DNA of 45,727 bases, taken from contig MPMU01000010.1 of NCBI GenBank assembly GCA_002238665.1, positions 1 through 45,727 of the forward strand. The letters run 5' to 3'. Positions 23,205-32,283 of the stretch are shown here, piece by piece. The stretch's first letter is position 1. Each line of letters begins with the position of its first letter. A program made the position numbers and the translations under genes. The stretch comes from Gammaproteobacteria bacterium bin55 (GTDB lineage Bacteria; Pseudomonadota; Gammaproteobacteria; Pseudomonadales; Azotimanducaceae). The notes under the pieces are model-generated. The model saw only the letters and a program-made list of their open reading frames with translations. It made no database searches and was not told the DNA's origin.

Positions 23205-26200
23205 TTAAAGCTGTCCGAACGAATAGGTGAAATTCAAGAAGAACGTTCGTCCAAGTAGGTCATATCCAAACCCACCGTAAGGACGACCATAAGTTGCAAA
23301 TATCTCGGTTCCATCTACTAATGGAGGTTCTTCGTCAAACAAATTTCTTGAACCACCGCGAACGACCATATCACCTGTTGGACTGCGCCAAGTTAGGGAC
23401 AAGGAATGTAGGTAGTAACGATCTGTATATCCAACATCTCGACATAAAACGTCGTTATAGTCCGGTCCTAGACATGTATTAGCGCTCCCTGCGATAGCAT
23501 CGCCAAAACCATCAATTCCATCTAGATCTTGTTGCAGTGGAGAAAGACCACTCGTGGTCCATCGTATTACGTAGTCGCTGAAGCCAATACCGAAACGTGC
23601 TTCGTGCTTCCAACGATGATAGCCCCATTCAGACCGAAACTCATTGTCATCACGATCACCTGCTTCATTGATGAAGAGAGTGGAACGTTCAAGCAACCGG
23701 TGTGAATTTAGATCAAAATCAATATTGAATGGTCGATCAAATACGGTCCAAGTATCCGCAAACCGGATGTTGTAGTCGAATCCTCGAACTGCTTCGTTAT
23801 CCCTGTTGAGCTGACCTGCATCTATCAAATCAATCAAAGGTGCGGTAGGATCATTAGCTCGGTTAATTCTGTTACAGAATGTACTTGTACCAGTTTCTGA
23901 GTAATAACAGTCATTGATGATAAAACCGGCCGAGGGTTCAATGATCGTATCGTCTACATCAATGTTGTAGTAGTTCATACCTACAGTCAGGAGAAAAGCG
24001 TTTGTCCAAGGTTGCTCAAATACCCAGCCGAACGATTCAGATTCAGCTGTCTCTGGGTCGAGGGTAAGCGAACCGCCTGACTTGATTTCAACACCATAGG
24101 AGTTCCGACCGTTATTGTGGGCGACCGTTGGGTCTACTCCGTTGTTACGGCAGTTCTGAAGTACATGGGCTTCTCGTAAATCTTCACCAGCTATGTACGC
24201 ACCTGTCTCTTCGTCAAGAGCCGCGTCGGGTATCAAGCAGGGATCGCCCACAGTTAGGAACCCAGTTTGACCTTTCAGGAAAAGGTTTCGCAAGTTAGGT
24301 GAACGGTAGGATGTACCTTTCGTGGCTCGAATAAGCAACGAGGTCACTGGTCTATAAGCTACTTTGACAGAATAGGTAGACTGTGACCCATAGTACTCGT
24401 CTGAAGTTAAGCGTCCTGAGAGGTTCATGGTCAGTTCTTCTACAGCTGTCATATTTGCTAGGACTGGAATCTCAGTTTCCACAAAAAACTCTTCAGTGGT
24501 TTTCTTGCCTGCTGCGCCAGCATCGACAGAGAATCCAAAGAATAATCCATCTTCTGCGACACGATTTGGCAAAGAGTTAATCCAATCTCTTCTGATTTCG
24601 ACTCCAACGCCCGCATTAATTTGACCTGCTGGTAGATCGAATGCGCTACCTGTTGCATATAGGGAATAAATGCTTTGGGTGTATCGAGTGTCAAAATGTC
24701 GGTTGGTGAATAGGTAGTCGCGTTCTGCCTGGGTTGCGAATTCACCTAGCAAGTCGTCACTCCAAAGGGAGGGTGCGAAGATGTCGACAGGTACACAACC
24801 TTGTGCTGTATCGGGTTCCAAGTCAGGTACAGTCATCCTGAATTGCCACTTATAACCAGGCGTTACGGAACACGGTGTACCTGTTTCTGAGTAGTTACCC
24901 AATGCCATATGCCAACGATCATCTCGGATGCCCCAACGATCTTCCAAGCCTCGGCTTACGCTATGCGTGACAGCTGCTTCTGCACTCCAACCGCTAAAAT
25001 CGCCGAAGGATAAGAATGGAAGGTCCATGTTCACTGCTACGACGTAACGAGATTGGGTCACGCTATTGGATGATGAATTCCGGTCACCGCGCACAGAGAA
25101 CTGCACCCCAATTGGTGCGGGCCCAGTGGGACCACCCAATAAACAACCAGCACTTGGGTCACACCCCGCCGCGTCGATCAAGTTTTGAGTGGTTGTGGGA
25201 TTCAACAGATACTCGTCGTACGCAAGGCCACAGTCCACACCATTGTTTCCGAAGGGATTACAGATGTTGTATGGATTTGTTGGGTGAAGTCCTGCCCAGA
25301 TTGCATATAGCCCAGCTATTTGGGAGGAGGCACGTTTACTATAGATGATCTCGAATGAAGGAGTGATGTTCCAATCACCTTCAAACGTGTACTCACCGTA
25401 CGCCATGTAGTGAGTTCGGTTTCGCTCTGGATAGAGGGTTTGGAAGGAATCTTTACCATTGGTGTTATAGTCGGCAAAGTTCACGTCGTCATTGAGTCCG
25501 TCACCGTCGGCATCGTTATATAGCACGCCAGTTAATGGGTGATAAAAGTTCAACTCCGAAAAGTTTGGCCATCCACCGTTGGATTTACCAGGGGTGTAGT
25601 AGATGGTCCCACCACGAGGGGAACTCCAAACAATGTTACGGAGGCCGTTATAGCGGCAGCTTCCGAAATCGGTGCCATAGAGTCGGTTGTAGTACAAACC
25701 ATCGGTTCGTATTTCACCGTTCTGATCAACTTCTACGTGAGGTTCGCAATCAGGTAAAAAGTCTGCGTCGGATACCCTGATATGAGGGAAGCTGCTCTTC
25801 GCACCGGCTAAACCCACGAAGCCACGATCAAAGTTATGACCCCAAGTGACTGCCATGTTGGAGTAATCAGTATTACTTGCGCTTTTGTATTGAGAGCCAT
25901 AAATATTGACTTCAAGGCCATCAAAGTCTTTTCTAAGAATGACGTTGCCGACCCCCGCGATAGCATCTGAGCCATAAATTGAGGAAGCACCGTCCAACAG
26001 CAATTCATAGTCCTGAACCAGAATTCCTGGTACCAGACCTACATCCGGACTACTTGGCGCACCACCAATGCCTGCAGGAGCGACTCGACGCCCGTTGATC
26101 AAAATGAGTGTTCGGTCTGATGAAAGACCTCTGAGGTCGACGGTTGCAGCACCAGGTCCGTTATCTAGGACATACCCAACGTAGGTTGAGTCAATCTGTT

Positions 26201-26564
26201 GTCCACTTGCCTGAGTTGATTTCTGAAGAATTTCCTCACTATCGATGAGTCCGGCTTCTCTAGATACTTCTGCGTCGATGATTTGTAGTGGAGATATGCT
26301 GGTGTATGTGGATCGCTTTAGGCGTGAGCCTGTAACTACAACCTCTTCAACGCCATCATAAGCAGCACTTGCACTGGGGGAGCCTTCCGTTTCTTCCTCA
26401 ATGACTTCTTCCACTTCTTCTGTTGCTTCTTCCTGAGCTTCTTCTTCCTCAGCGTCGTCGGAGTCGTCCTGACCAAACACGGCAATTGAGAATAGCAGAC
26501 ATGCTATTCCCAAGAACGCCGTAAGACGCGAAAATAAAAAGCTCAAGAGCTTGACAAAATCCAT
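23205..26564 (-). CDS. TonB-dependent outer membrane receptor
   Basis: The 1119-residue protein has a signal peptide (about 1-31). It is followed by an unusual 30-residue stretch rich in Glu and Asp, then a TonB-box-like EEVVVTGSRLKRS. The plug domain shows DLRGLSSDRTLILINGRRV and LLDGASSIYGSDAIAGVGNV, and the barrel runs to a C-terminal strand with terminal aromatic YSFGQL. Length and plug type are those of large receptors for peptides or polymers rather than classical siderophore receptors. The S9 peptidase gene next to it supports a peptide-like substrate. Its energy would come from a TonB-ExbB-ExbD system. Exact ligand unknown. Confidence 0.95.
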   Translation of the reverse strand: MDFVKLLSFLFSRLTAFLGIACLLFSIAVFGQDDSDDAEEEEAQEEATEEVEEVIEEETEGSPSASAAYDGVEEVVVTGSRLKRSTYTSISPLQIIDAEVSREAGLIDSEEILQKSTQASGQQIDSTYVGYVLDNGPGAATVDLRGLSSDRTLILINGRRVAPAGIGGAPSSPDVGLVPGILVQDYELLLDGASSIYGSDAIAGVGNVILRKDFDGLEVNIYGSQYKSASNTDYSNMAVTWGHNFDRGFVGLAGAKSSFPHIRVSDADFLPDCEPHVEVDQNGEIRTDGLYYNRLYGTDFGSCRYNGLRNIVWSSPRGGTIYYTPGKSNGGWPNFSELNFYHPLTGVLYNDADGDGLNDDVNFADYNTNGKDSFQTLYPERNRTHYMAYGEYTFEGDWNITPSFEIIYSKRASSQIAGLYAIWAGLHPTNPYNICNPFGNNGVDCGLAYDEYLLNPTTTQNLIDAAGCDPSAGCLLGGPTGPAPIGVQFSVRGDRNSSSNSVTQSRYVVAVNMDLPFLSFGDFSGWSAEAAVTHSVSRGLEDRWGIRDDRWHMALGNYSETGTPCSVTPGYKWQFRMTVPDLEPDTAQGCVPVDIFAPSLWSDDLLGEFATQAERDYLFTNRHFDTRYTQSIYSLYATGSAFDLPAGQINAGVGVEIRRDWINSLPNRVAEDGLFFGFSVDAGAAGKKTTEEFFVETEIPVLANMTAVEELTMNLSGRLTSDEYYGSQSTYSVKVAYRPVTSLLIRATKGTSYRSPNLRNLFLKGQTGFLTVGDPCLIPDAALDEETGAYIAGEDLREAHVLQNCRNNGVDPTVAHNNGRNSYGVEIKSGGSLTLDPETAESESFGWVFEQPWTNAFLLTVGMNYYNIDVDDTIIEPSAGFIINDCYYSETGTSTFCNRINRANDPTAPLIDLIDAGQLNRDNEAVRGFDYNIRFADTWTVFDRPFNIDFDLNSHRLLERSTLFINEAGDRDDNEFRSEWGYHRWKHEARFGIGFSDYVIRWTTSGLSPLQQDLDGIDGFGDAIAGSANTCLGPDYNDVLCRDVGYTDRYYLHSLSLTWRSPTGDMVVRGGSRNLFDEEPPLVDGTEIFATYGRPYGGFGYDLLGRTFFLNFTYSFGQL

Positions 26565-26785
26565 ATATACCCTCCAGTCGGGATTTATGGTCTTGGAAAT
26601 GTTTCAAATGTTCCAATTCTTTATTTTCATTTTAGTGACAGAATCAAGGATAAAATGGAGATTCCTTCACACAAAGTTCAACAAATCTGCACTATGTTCG
26701 GTAGCGGTGTTGGTTTTGGTGTTAATCTACTGTACAATTGTTATATACATTAAACCAAAGTAGCGCTTAATTGGAGCTTCACTCT

Positions 26786-27211
26786 ATGACAGTGAGCATT
26801 TATCTCACCTTTGACGGAAACTGCCGCGAAGCTTTAAGTTTTTACTGTAAGGTCTTTGAAACTGACTTCAACATGATCTCGACATTCAACGACAGTCCCG
26901 AGCCTTTTGACATGCCAGATGAAGAGAAAAACCAAGTCATGCACGCTTCTTTAAATATCGGGAATAATGTCCTCATGGGAAGTGATCAAGGAGACTCATC
27001 CCGCGCGTTTATCAGCGGAAATAACTTTCATATTTCTGTGGACGGGGAGAGTCGAGAACAGGTCGACTCGTGGTTTGGTCAACTATCTGAAGGTGGAGAC
27101 GTGACGATGCCGCTACAGGAGACGTTTTGGGGTAGCTACTTCGGTTCGTGTACGGATCGCTTCGGCATTAATTGGATGGTCAGTCACGAAGTTGAACAGA
27201 CTGACAGCTGA
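26786..27211 (+). CDS. PhnB-like VOC family protein
   Basis: The 141-residue protein fits the PhnB-type glyoxalase-like group. It opens VSIYLTFDGNCREALSFYCKVF, has the VMHASLNIGNNVLMGSD core and an SGNNFHISVDG strand, and closes with FWGSYFGSCTDRFGINWMV, the typical W-x-x-x-x-GxxxDxFGxxWxI end. Function of these dimeric proteins is mostly unknown. I start it at ATG 26786, with GGAG about 9 bases before; a TTG at 26771 would be an upstream option but would contain the ribosome site. It stands alone on the plus strand between the receptor gene and the motor operon. Confidence 0.9.
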   Translation: MTVSIYLTFDGNCREALSFYCKVFETDFNMISTFNDSPEPFDMPDEEKNQVMHASLNIGNNVLMGSDQGDSSRAFISGNNFHISVDGESREQVDSWFGQLSEGGDVTMPLQETFWGSYFGSCTDRFGINWMVSHEVEQTDS

Positions 27212-27219
27212 TACCCGTT

Positions 27220-28464
27220 TTAGTAGGCTCTGCTGCGTCCTATTGGGTAGTGGTGAGTAAATTCCACATTTTGAGCTCGAACGGGCTGAGCATTTTTAAA
27301 CGCTGGTCTGAAACGTGCGCCTCTCGCTGCAACGCGAACTCGGTGTTCAATCACGTCATTTCGTGGCTGAACCGAATGGGTTTTTCTACCGACCACTCTT
27401 CCGTGCTCAGAGATCGTTAACATAAGATCGACGTGACCTAGCGGTAATTCGGATTCGTTGGGATTGGAGACGACCGGCAAAGCGATGTAAAGTAGTTTGG
27501 GTTCTGAGAATGTGCGGTCTCGTAATTGAGGCACGTTGGACATGACGTTCCACGCCTGTCGATATAGTGGAATCGAATAAGCATATCTGCGCGCGGATTG
27601 ATAAAAATCAGCAAGCTCTATCAGGGTAGTAGCATAGAGTACTGGATCGAGTTGTGGTTTGGCTTCAAGGCTTGTAATGACATCTCTGAGAACGTTTATA
27701 CCCATGGCATAAAAAGGTAGAAAGCGACTTCTATCAAACTTCATCCCCGGTAAATTTGCCCGAAAGAAAGGAGAGCTAAATTCTCTTTGAGGGGGAAATG
27801 TGGCATCTCGCATTGCCTTTGCGAGCGTACGTTTCAGTTGAATCATTCGTTCATCGTCAGGAGACCACATTCGTGTAGTTATCTTGAAGACTTCGTTACT
27901 TAGATATGCTGCTTGAGAATGTAGGTTATGTTGTTCGTACCACTCTAAAAGCTCGATTGAATCAGGAATCAGCAGTGGGTTACCTGGACCGAAGTGATTC
28001 AATGACAGTTCGTAGGCCTTCTCAAACATCTGAGTTGCACGTTGGTAGTTGCCATTCATCACATATGCACTACCTAGTTTTCTCAGAATGGGTCGTTGCT
28101 GAATCGATACTGGTCCAGTTGTAGTACGCTCAAGCTGAAGCGCTCGCTGGTAGATTTCTTGTGAATCGATGACGTTACCTTGCGCCAGTTGTGCGTCTCC
28201 TAAGACAACGAGCGGTTGAACTAAATATGGGTGGTAAAGACCATACTCTGACTCGATGGTGTTGAGGAGCTCTTCGGTTCGTTCTATGACCGAAGGGATC
28301 TCACCTACGGAAAGTAACTGCCTTAGTTGTTCAGTTTGGCTCGCCCATGGCGACGGATTGGATTGTAGCTGAGGACTATCTTCTGCTACTAGCGGAGATG
28401 TGGTGACAGCAAGCGCTCCGACTACTAGTAGCTTCTTCAAAACCAATATCGAGGACATATACAT
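27220..28464 (-). CDS. Periplasmic TPR protein with TonB-C-like end
   Basis: The 414-residue product has a signal peptide (LVLKKLLVVGALAVTTSPLVA, cleavage before EDS). It then has several TPR-like helix pairs: LVQPLVVLGDAQLAQGNVID with EIYQRALQLE, LGSAYVMNGNYQRATQMFEK, and later ATTLIELADFYQSARRYAYS with LYRQAWNVM. The last 85 residues resemble a TonB C-terminal/energy-transducer fold: GHVDLMLTISEHGRVVGRKT, then RVAARGARFRPAFKNAQPV and VEFTHHY. This follows the xVxFxVxxDGxV and RxWRFxPAxxxGxPV pattern. It is the last gene of the motor operon, 26 bases after the FGE-like gene. I infer a periplasmic adaptor coupling the motor to the outer membrane. The TonB-C match is by pattern only. Confidence 0.72.
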   Translation of the reverse strand: MYMSSILVLKKLLVVGALAVTTSPLVAEDSPQLQSNPSPWASQTEQLRQLLSVGEIPSVIERTEELLNTIESEYGLYHPYLVQPLVVLGDAQLAQGNVIDSQEIYQRALQLERTTTGPVSIQQRPILRKLGSAYVMNGNYQRATQMFEKAYELSLNHFGPGNPLLIPDSIELLEWYEQHNLHSQAAYLSNEVFKITTRMWSPDDERMIQLKRTLAKAMRDATFPPQREFSSPFFRANLPGMKFDRSRFLPFYAMGINVLRDVITSLEAKPQLDPVLYATTLIELADFYQSARRYAYSIPLYRQAWNVMSNVPQLRDRTFSEPKLLYIALPVVSNPNESELPLGHVDLMLTISEHGRVVGRKTHSVQPRNDVIEHRVRVAARGARFRPAFKNAQPVRAQNVEFTHHYPIGRSRAY

Positions 28465-28490
28465 GGCTGTGGAAGTTATTGTCGCATGGT

Positions 28491-30047
28491 TTAGTCAAAA
28501 ACAACCCTAAATCCTATACTCTCGGATCGGTGATTGAGTGGTATTAATCGCCCGAAAAGAGAACTAGCAGTCTCGGGAGTGAACATTCTCCAGTTACCTC
28601 CTTGCACCCACATGGCTAGACGACCACGATCCGCGCTGACTGATTTGGTCCATTCAGAGACGTTTCCACCCAAGTCGGAAATACCGAGTGGGGTGTGGTC
28701 GAACTCACGAACTCCACAAATTTCCAGTGAGACCGCACTGTGGTCATCTAGTGCTTCCTGGAAATCGTTTCCCCAAGGGTAACTGGTTGCGGCTTCACCC
28801 GTGGCTAGTTGGCGCCACTCATCTACGGTAGGTAATCTTCCACCAACCCAGCGTGCGTAAGCGTCTGCACTCCACCAATTGACTCCTGTCACCGGGAGTA
28901 CAGGGTCTTTTTTCTGAGTTTCCCAATCCAAAGGTTCATAACTCACGTCTTTTGGCTCGTTGTCGTTTCCGAACAAACCCATATTCACGAGGGGATCGCG
29001 AAGAAACTTGGCGTATTCCTCCCGACTTATCTCGCACTTTGAAACATCAATGGTTTGCGGTTTATCCACATCGGTGACAAGCAAATTCTCGATCGAAAAC
29101 TGAGACACATCTGGAAGATTGGCGATAAATCTTGGGAGTCTTGCGTCAGCAGGAAGTCCTACGATGTAGTTACCTCCAGGGATGTAGATCGCATCTGGAA
29201 TATTAAACGACCAAATCTGAATCCTAGGTGGTTCGTCGTACGCACAACGGAAACCTAGATGATGACTCTGAATTTCTGGTTTAACCAGCAGCCACGCGGA
29301 ATTCAGCGCGAAGAGTTCTCTCCCTCGAACACCGGTCGGAGGTGCACCATGAGCCGATACCGCTTCTTGTCTAGTTTGGGCTTTAAGGTATCCTTGTCCC
29401 CACTCCATGACATTACTGGCTAGATCAAAAATGCCACTTGGTGTTGCCGCAGAGGTTTGCGCACCACATAATTGAGCGGCATTCCGCCCAGCATCCTTGT
29501 ATGGCCACGGATGATCTGTGAATTCGTTTCCCCATGGGTAGAGCCTACCTTCCGCACCGCTGGCAGCAATTTCTAATTCCTCGGCAAACGGAAGCCTACC
29601 GCCAGAGGCTTGGCAGTAGTTCTGAGCTGCAGCAAAGGAAACACCGCTTGCAGCTGAATCTAATCGCCCGGCTACGCGATGTCCGGTGGATGCCGACCGG
29701 TACGGCGAGTTTTTCTTTTCTTCATCGCTAAGAATGCCGTATTGATAATCAAAAAACTGCTCATATCGTAGCTGGGACACCTCACAAGTATCTAGGTAAA
29801 AACCATTGATTTCAATCGCGCGAGGAGGGTGATTCAGGCGGACCTTGAGCTCTTTTGGGATACGCCCACGAGATTGTAATCGGGAGATTTCCTCATCGAT
29901 CGCTCTGGCACTAGAAGATGTGGAGAAACGTATTCCTACGGGCGAGGAGATCGTGGCGACATCCTGCCGACCGTAAATATGTAAGGTAATTGCGCCACTC
30001 AGAACGAGAACAGCAATAAGAAGGCTTAGTGGTAAGCGCCAACTCAT
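28491..30047 (-). CDS. Membrane-anchored protein with two FGE-sulfatase (SUMF1-like) domains
   Basis: After an N-terminal membrane or signal-anchor segment (about 4-24), the 518-residue product carries two formylglycine-generating-enzyme-type domains. The first (about 70-275) includes FYLDTCEVSQLRYEQFF, SFAAAQNYCQASGGRLPFAE, GRLYPWGNEF and LGFRCAYD. The second (about 285-518) includes ISREEYAKFL, WWSADAYARWVGGRLPTVDE, YPWGNDF, LGGNVSEW and IGFRVVFD. Neither has the pair of copper-binding cysteines found before the GFR end in true FGE, so a structural or binding role is likelier than catalysis. In the gliding/type IX machinery, GldK and GldJ are FGE-like lipoproteins next to a proton-driven motor. 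The gene overlaps its upstream neighbour by 4 bases (ATGA). Confidence 0.88.
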   Translation of the reverse strand: MSWRLPLSLLIAVLVLSGAITLHIYGRQDVATISSPVGIRFSTSSSARAIDEEISRLQSRGRIPKELKVRLNHPPRAIEINGFYLDTCEVSQLRYEQFFDYQYGILSDEEKKNSPYRSASTGHRVAGRLDSAASGVSFAAAQNYCQASGGRLPFAEELEIAASGAEGRLYPWGNEFTDHPWPYKDAGRNAAQLCGAQTSAATPSGIFDLASNVMEWGQGYLKAQTRQEAVSAHGAPPTGVRGRELFALNSAWLLVKPEIQSHHLGFRCAYDEPPRIQIWSFNIPDAIYIPGGNYIVGLPADARLPRFIANLPDVSQFSIENLLVTDVDKPQTIDVSKCEISREEYAKFLRDPLVNMGLFGNDNEPKDVSYEPLDWETQKKDPVLPVTGVNWWSADAYARWVGGRLPTVDEWRQLATGEAATSYPWGNDFQEALDDHSAVSLEICGVREFDHTPLGISDLGGNVSEWTKSVSADRGRLAMWVQGGNWRMFTPETASSLFGRLIPLNHRSESIGFRVVFD

Positions 30048-31756
30048 CTAGACAAACTAAGATTCGGTCGCCAGAAAAACAAAAGACCCACGAAGCTCAA
30101 ACCGAGTAGCAGGTAGAACGCGAACATCCAGGTTCTAACTCCGAAAATATCTGAGTCTTTGGGTTGAACTAGATTGAGAGCACCCAACCGAACCTGATTG
30201 CTTTCACCTAATACGACCAGTCTGCCCTCAGGATCTATGGTGCTGTAGACAAATCCAACGATGAAATCATCAAGATTTGGAGCGATGTAAACGATAGCTC
30301 GCCATTTAGGAACGGGTGATACGGTTTGATCTGGCACTACCATAAGCACAGAACCGCGATGCAATGAAATCTGCGATCCCCGCCAGATTCCGGGATGGCC
30401 ATTGATGTTCATACGTGGCGATAACTCTGTGCCGATTCCAGCCGCCCACTCCTTGTTTTTGGTATTGGTTTCGGCGTCAAAAATGAGACGATTGGGGATG
30501 ATCCGCATGACCGCATTCTCTGAATTGGCATCTTCATATGAATTTAGAAAGATCGGTTCATTACCAATATTTGGATGTCCCATCTGTTGTTTGGACCGCA
30601 TGATCAGCGCGAGATCTTCCACGATCTGATTTTGTCGTTCTGAAATGGTGGGTGGGTCTTGAACAGCCGCGCCCAGAATCAGTGCAAAGTTCTGTAGTAG
30701 AGGTTCTACGTTTAGTTCATTGTCGTAGGTCAACTGTAATTCGTCAATGTAGCTCATCAGGCCAGCGAGAAGCTGGATGATGGTCGGATCGCCCATATCC
30801 AGTTGGATCGCGTTTTCAATGTCTCGTTGTTCTCTCGAATCTGCCAACCGGAAATTAATGGTATTCTCACCGGACGGTTCACCAGGTTGACCTGAACCTC
30901 CACTGCTACTCCCTGAACCATCAGGACGAGTTTCGTTTGCATCGGGGAAACTACCCCAGCGTGATTGAGAAGGGTTACCGCCAGGCTGAGATCCTAACGT
31001 AGCCCCGTTTGGTAGTTGACCTGAAGCTCCTCCGCTACCCTCAAGGTTATCATCTAGAAAATCCGGTGGCCAATTCTCACCAGTGCCAGAGTTTCCGCCT
31101 GAGCTGCTGTCACTCTGTTGACCCAAAAGATCAGAAAGTTCATCTGCAGAAACGCCAGATTGATTTGAACCCTGTGTCAGGCAGTCTTGAGCGAGTACAT
31201 CGGGTGGACATCGCAGAATGGATCCTTTGCCAGGAACTGAGCCGATGAAATGCCAATGTCGGATTTCGATACCGTAGTCTCTCAGCATGGAATTGACTAG
31301 GTAATACGTACCGACGTCATAGATGTCCCCCCGTAAGCGCGTCGCTTGGTCTTCCGCGAGATTCATCACGAAGTCATCGAACGAATTTGGTTTCTCCAGA
31401 AGTTCGCTACGCGGCCAGATTGTTCCGGAATATGGGTCTCGGATCGCATCATTGTGAAATTCGATGATAGGTAGCAGGTAAGGATCCCAGAACTGATCCA
31501 ATTCCGAATTTACATAGTCATGTAAACGTGCTGGCCTGCTCGCGGCGAGGCGATTGAGTACTAGGGAAGTACTGAACTCTCGGGTCATGACCGCAGACAC
31601 TTCCTTGACCTTTTCAGTGAATTGTTTCTCTTGCTCTTCGCGTTCAGCGATACTCAAGACCACGACGATGATGAGTACGGCGACTCCATTGGCAAGGATA
31701 TCTACCAGAGCGACTCCGGCAAAATTTGGAATACGATTGGTGGCGGGTGCAATCAT
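30044..31756 (-). CDS. Large ExbD/MotB-like motor subunit with membrane Asp and second span
   Basis: The 570-residue protein starts with a short basic cytoplasmic segment and a single span (about 13-36) containing Asp19 in GVALVDILANGVAVLII. That is the position and surroundings of the proton-carrying Asp in ExbD, TolR and MotB. A coiled, charged stretch follows, then a folded part, a low-complexity Gly/Ser/Asn/Pro linker (about 200-295), a second folded domain (about 300-535), and a C-terminal span (TWMFAFYLLLGLSFVGLLFF). Such a second span is not normal in ExbD or MotB. No peptidoglycan-binding OmpA domain was recognised. It overlaps neighbours by 4 bases on both sides, so stoichiometric production is likely. 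Confidence 0.68.
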   Translation of the reverse strand: MIAPATNRIPNFAGVALVDILANGVAVLIIVVVLSIAEREEQEKQFTEKVKEVSAVMTREFSTSLVLNRLAASRPARLHDYVNSELDQFWDPYLLPIIEFHNDAIRDPYSGTIWPRSELLEKPNSFDDFVMNLAEDQATRLRGDIYDVGTYYLVNSMLRDYGIEIRHWHFIGSVPGKGSILRCPPDVLAQDCLTQGSNQSGVSADELSDLLGQQSDSSSGGNSGTGENWPPDFLDDNLEGSGGASGQLPNGATLGSQPGGNPSQSRWGSFPDANETRPDGSGSSSGGSGQPGEPSGENTINFRLADSREQRDIENAIQLDMGDPTIIQLLAGLMSYIDELQLTYDNELNVEPLLQNFALILGAAVQDPPTISERQNQIVEDLALIMRSKQQMGHPNIGNEPIFLNSYEDANSENAVMRIIPNRLIFDAETNTKNKEWAAGIGTELSPRMNINGHPGIWRGSQISLHRGSVLMVVPDQTVSPVPKWRAIVYIAPNLDDFIVGFVYSTIDPEGRLVVLGESNQVRLGALNLVQPKDSDIFGVRTWMFAFYLLLGLSFVGLLFFWRPNLSLSR

Positions 31757-32283
31757 TCTTCAGCTGCGTAGTCTCGAATATACATGGGTATGTCATCTAA
31801 GAGTACGGACTTCAAAAATTCGTTATCTGCAGGTATCCAACCGATCAGCAGCTCCCTGTCTGGCCACATTTCCATCAGACAGTTTCTGGCTTTTGCCATC
31901 AGCGGAATGCTTCCTTCGAGATTGATGAAAATAAATTGATCTGTGTCTGACTCGTATACGCGTTCTGCATACTGTCGATACGGACTGTTTGGTTCGCAGA
32001 TACTGTTTAAAGGAACGGATTCGCCGGTCTCGACGATGCGCAGTGCCTGTGGAAACGTGATAATCACAAATCCTTTACCACCATCGAGTCGCTCAATTCG
32101 GTACATACCATCTTCCGAGCCACGTTTAAGTCGTTCACGCATGGATTGCTCAGAAAAGATGTTGACCACCAGTAGAAAAACGAGCATCAGGGCGAACATT
32201 CCACCAAAAACGGCCATCATTGGTGCATTACTTTCTTGCTCGTCGTCTGAACGACGAACGGTTACTTTGCCTGAGTTAACCAC
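31753..32283 (-). CDS. Small ExbD/MotB-like subunit lacking the membrane Asp
   Basis: The 176-residue protein has a charged cytoplasmic start, one membrane span at about 22-43 (MMAVFGGMFALMLVFLLVVN) and a periplasmic domain of about 130 residues with a pattern of short beta strands. The topology is that of ExbD, TolR and MotB, but there is no Asp or Glu within the span, so it cannot carry protons the usual way. The GTG start (32281-32283) overlaps the stop of the channel gene by 8 bases, and the stop overlaps the next gene by 4. I infer it pairs with the 570-residue subunit inside the channel ring. Family assignment rests on topology and gene order. Confidence 0.65.
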   Translation of the reverse strand: MVNSGKVTVRRSDDEQESNAPMMAVFGGMFALMLVFLLVVNIFSEQSMRERLKRGSEDGMYRIERLDGGKGFVIITFPQALRIVETGESVPLNSICEPNSPYRQYAERVYESDTDQFIFINLEGSIPLMAKARNCLMEMWPDRELLIGWIPADNEFLKSVLLDDIPMYIRDYAAEE

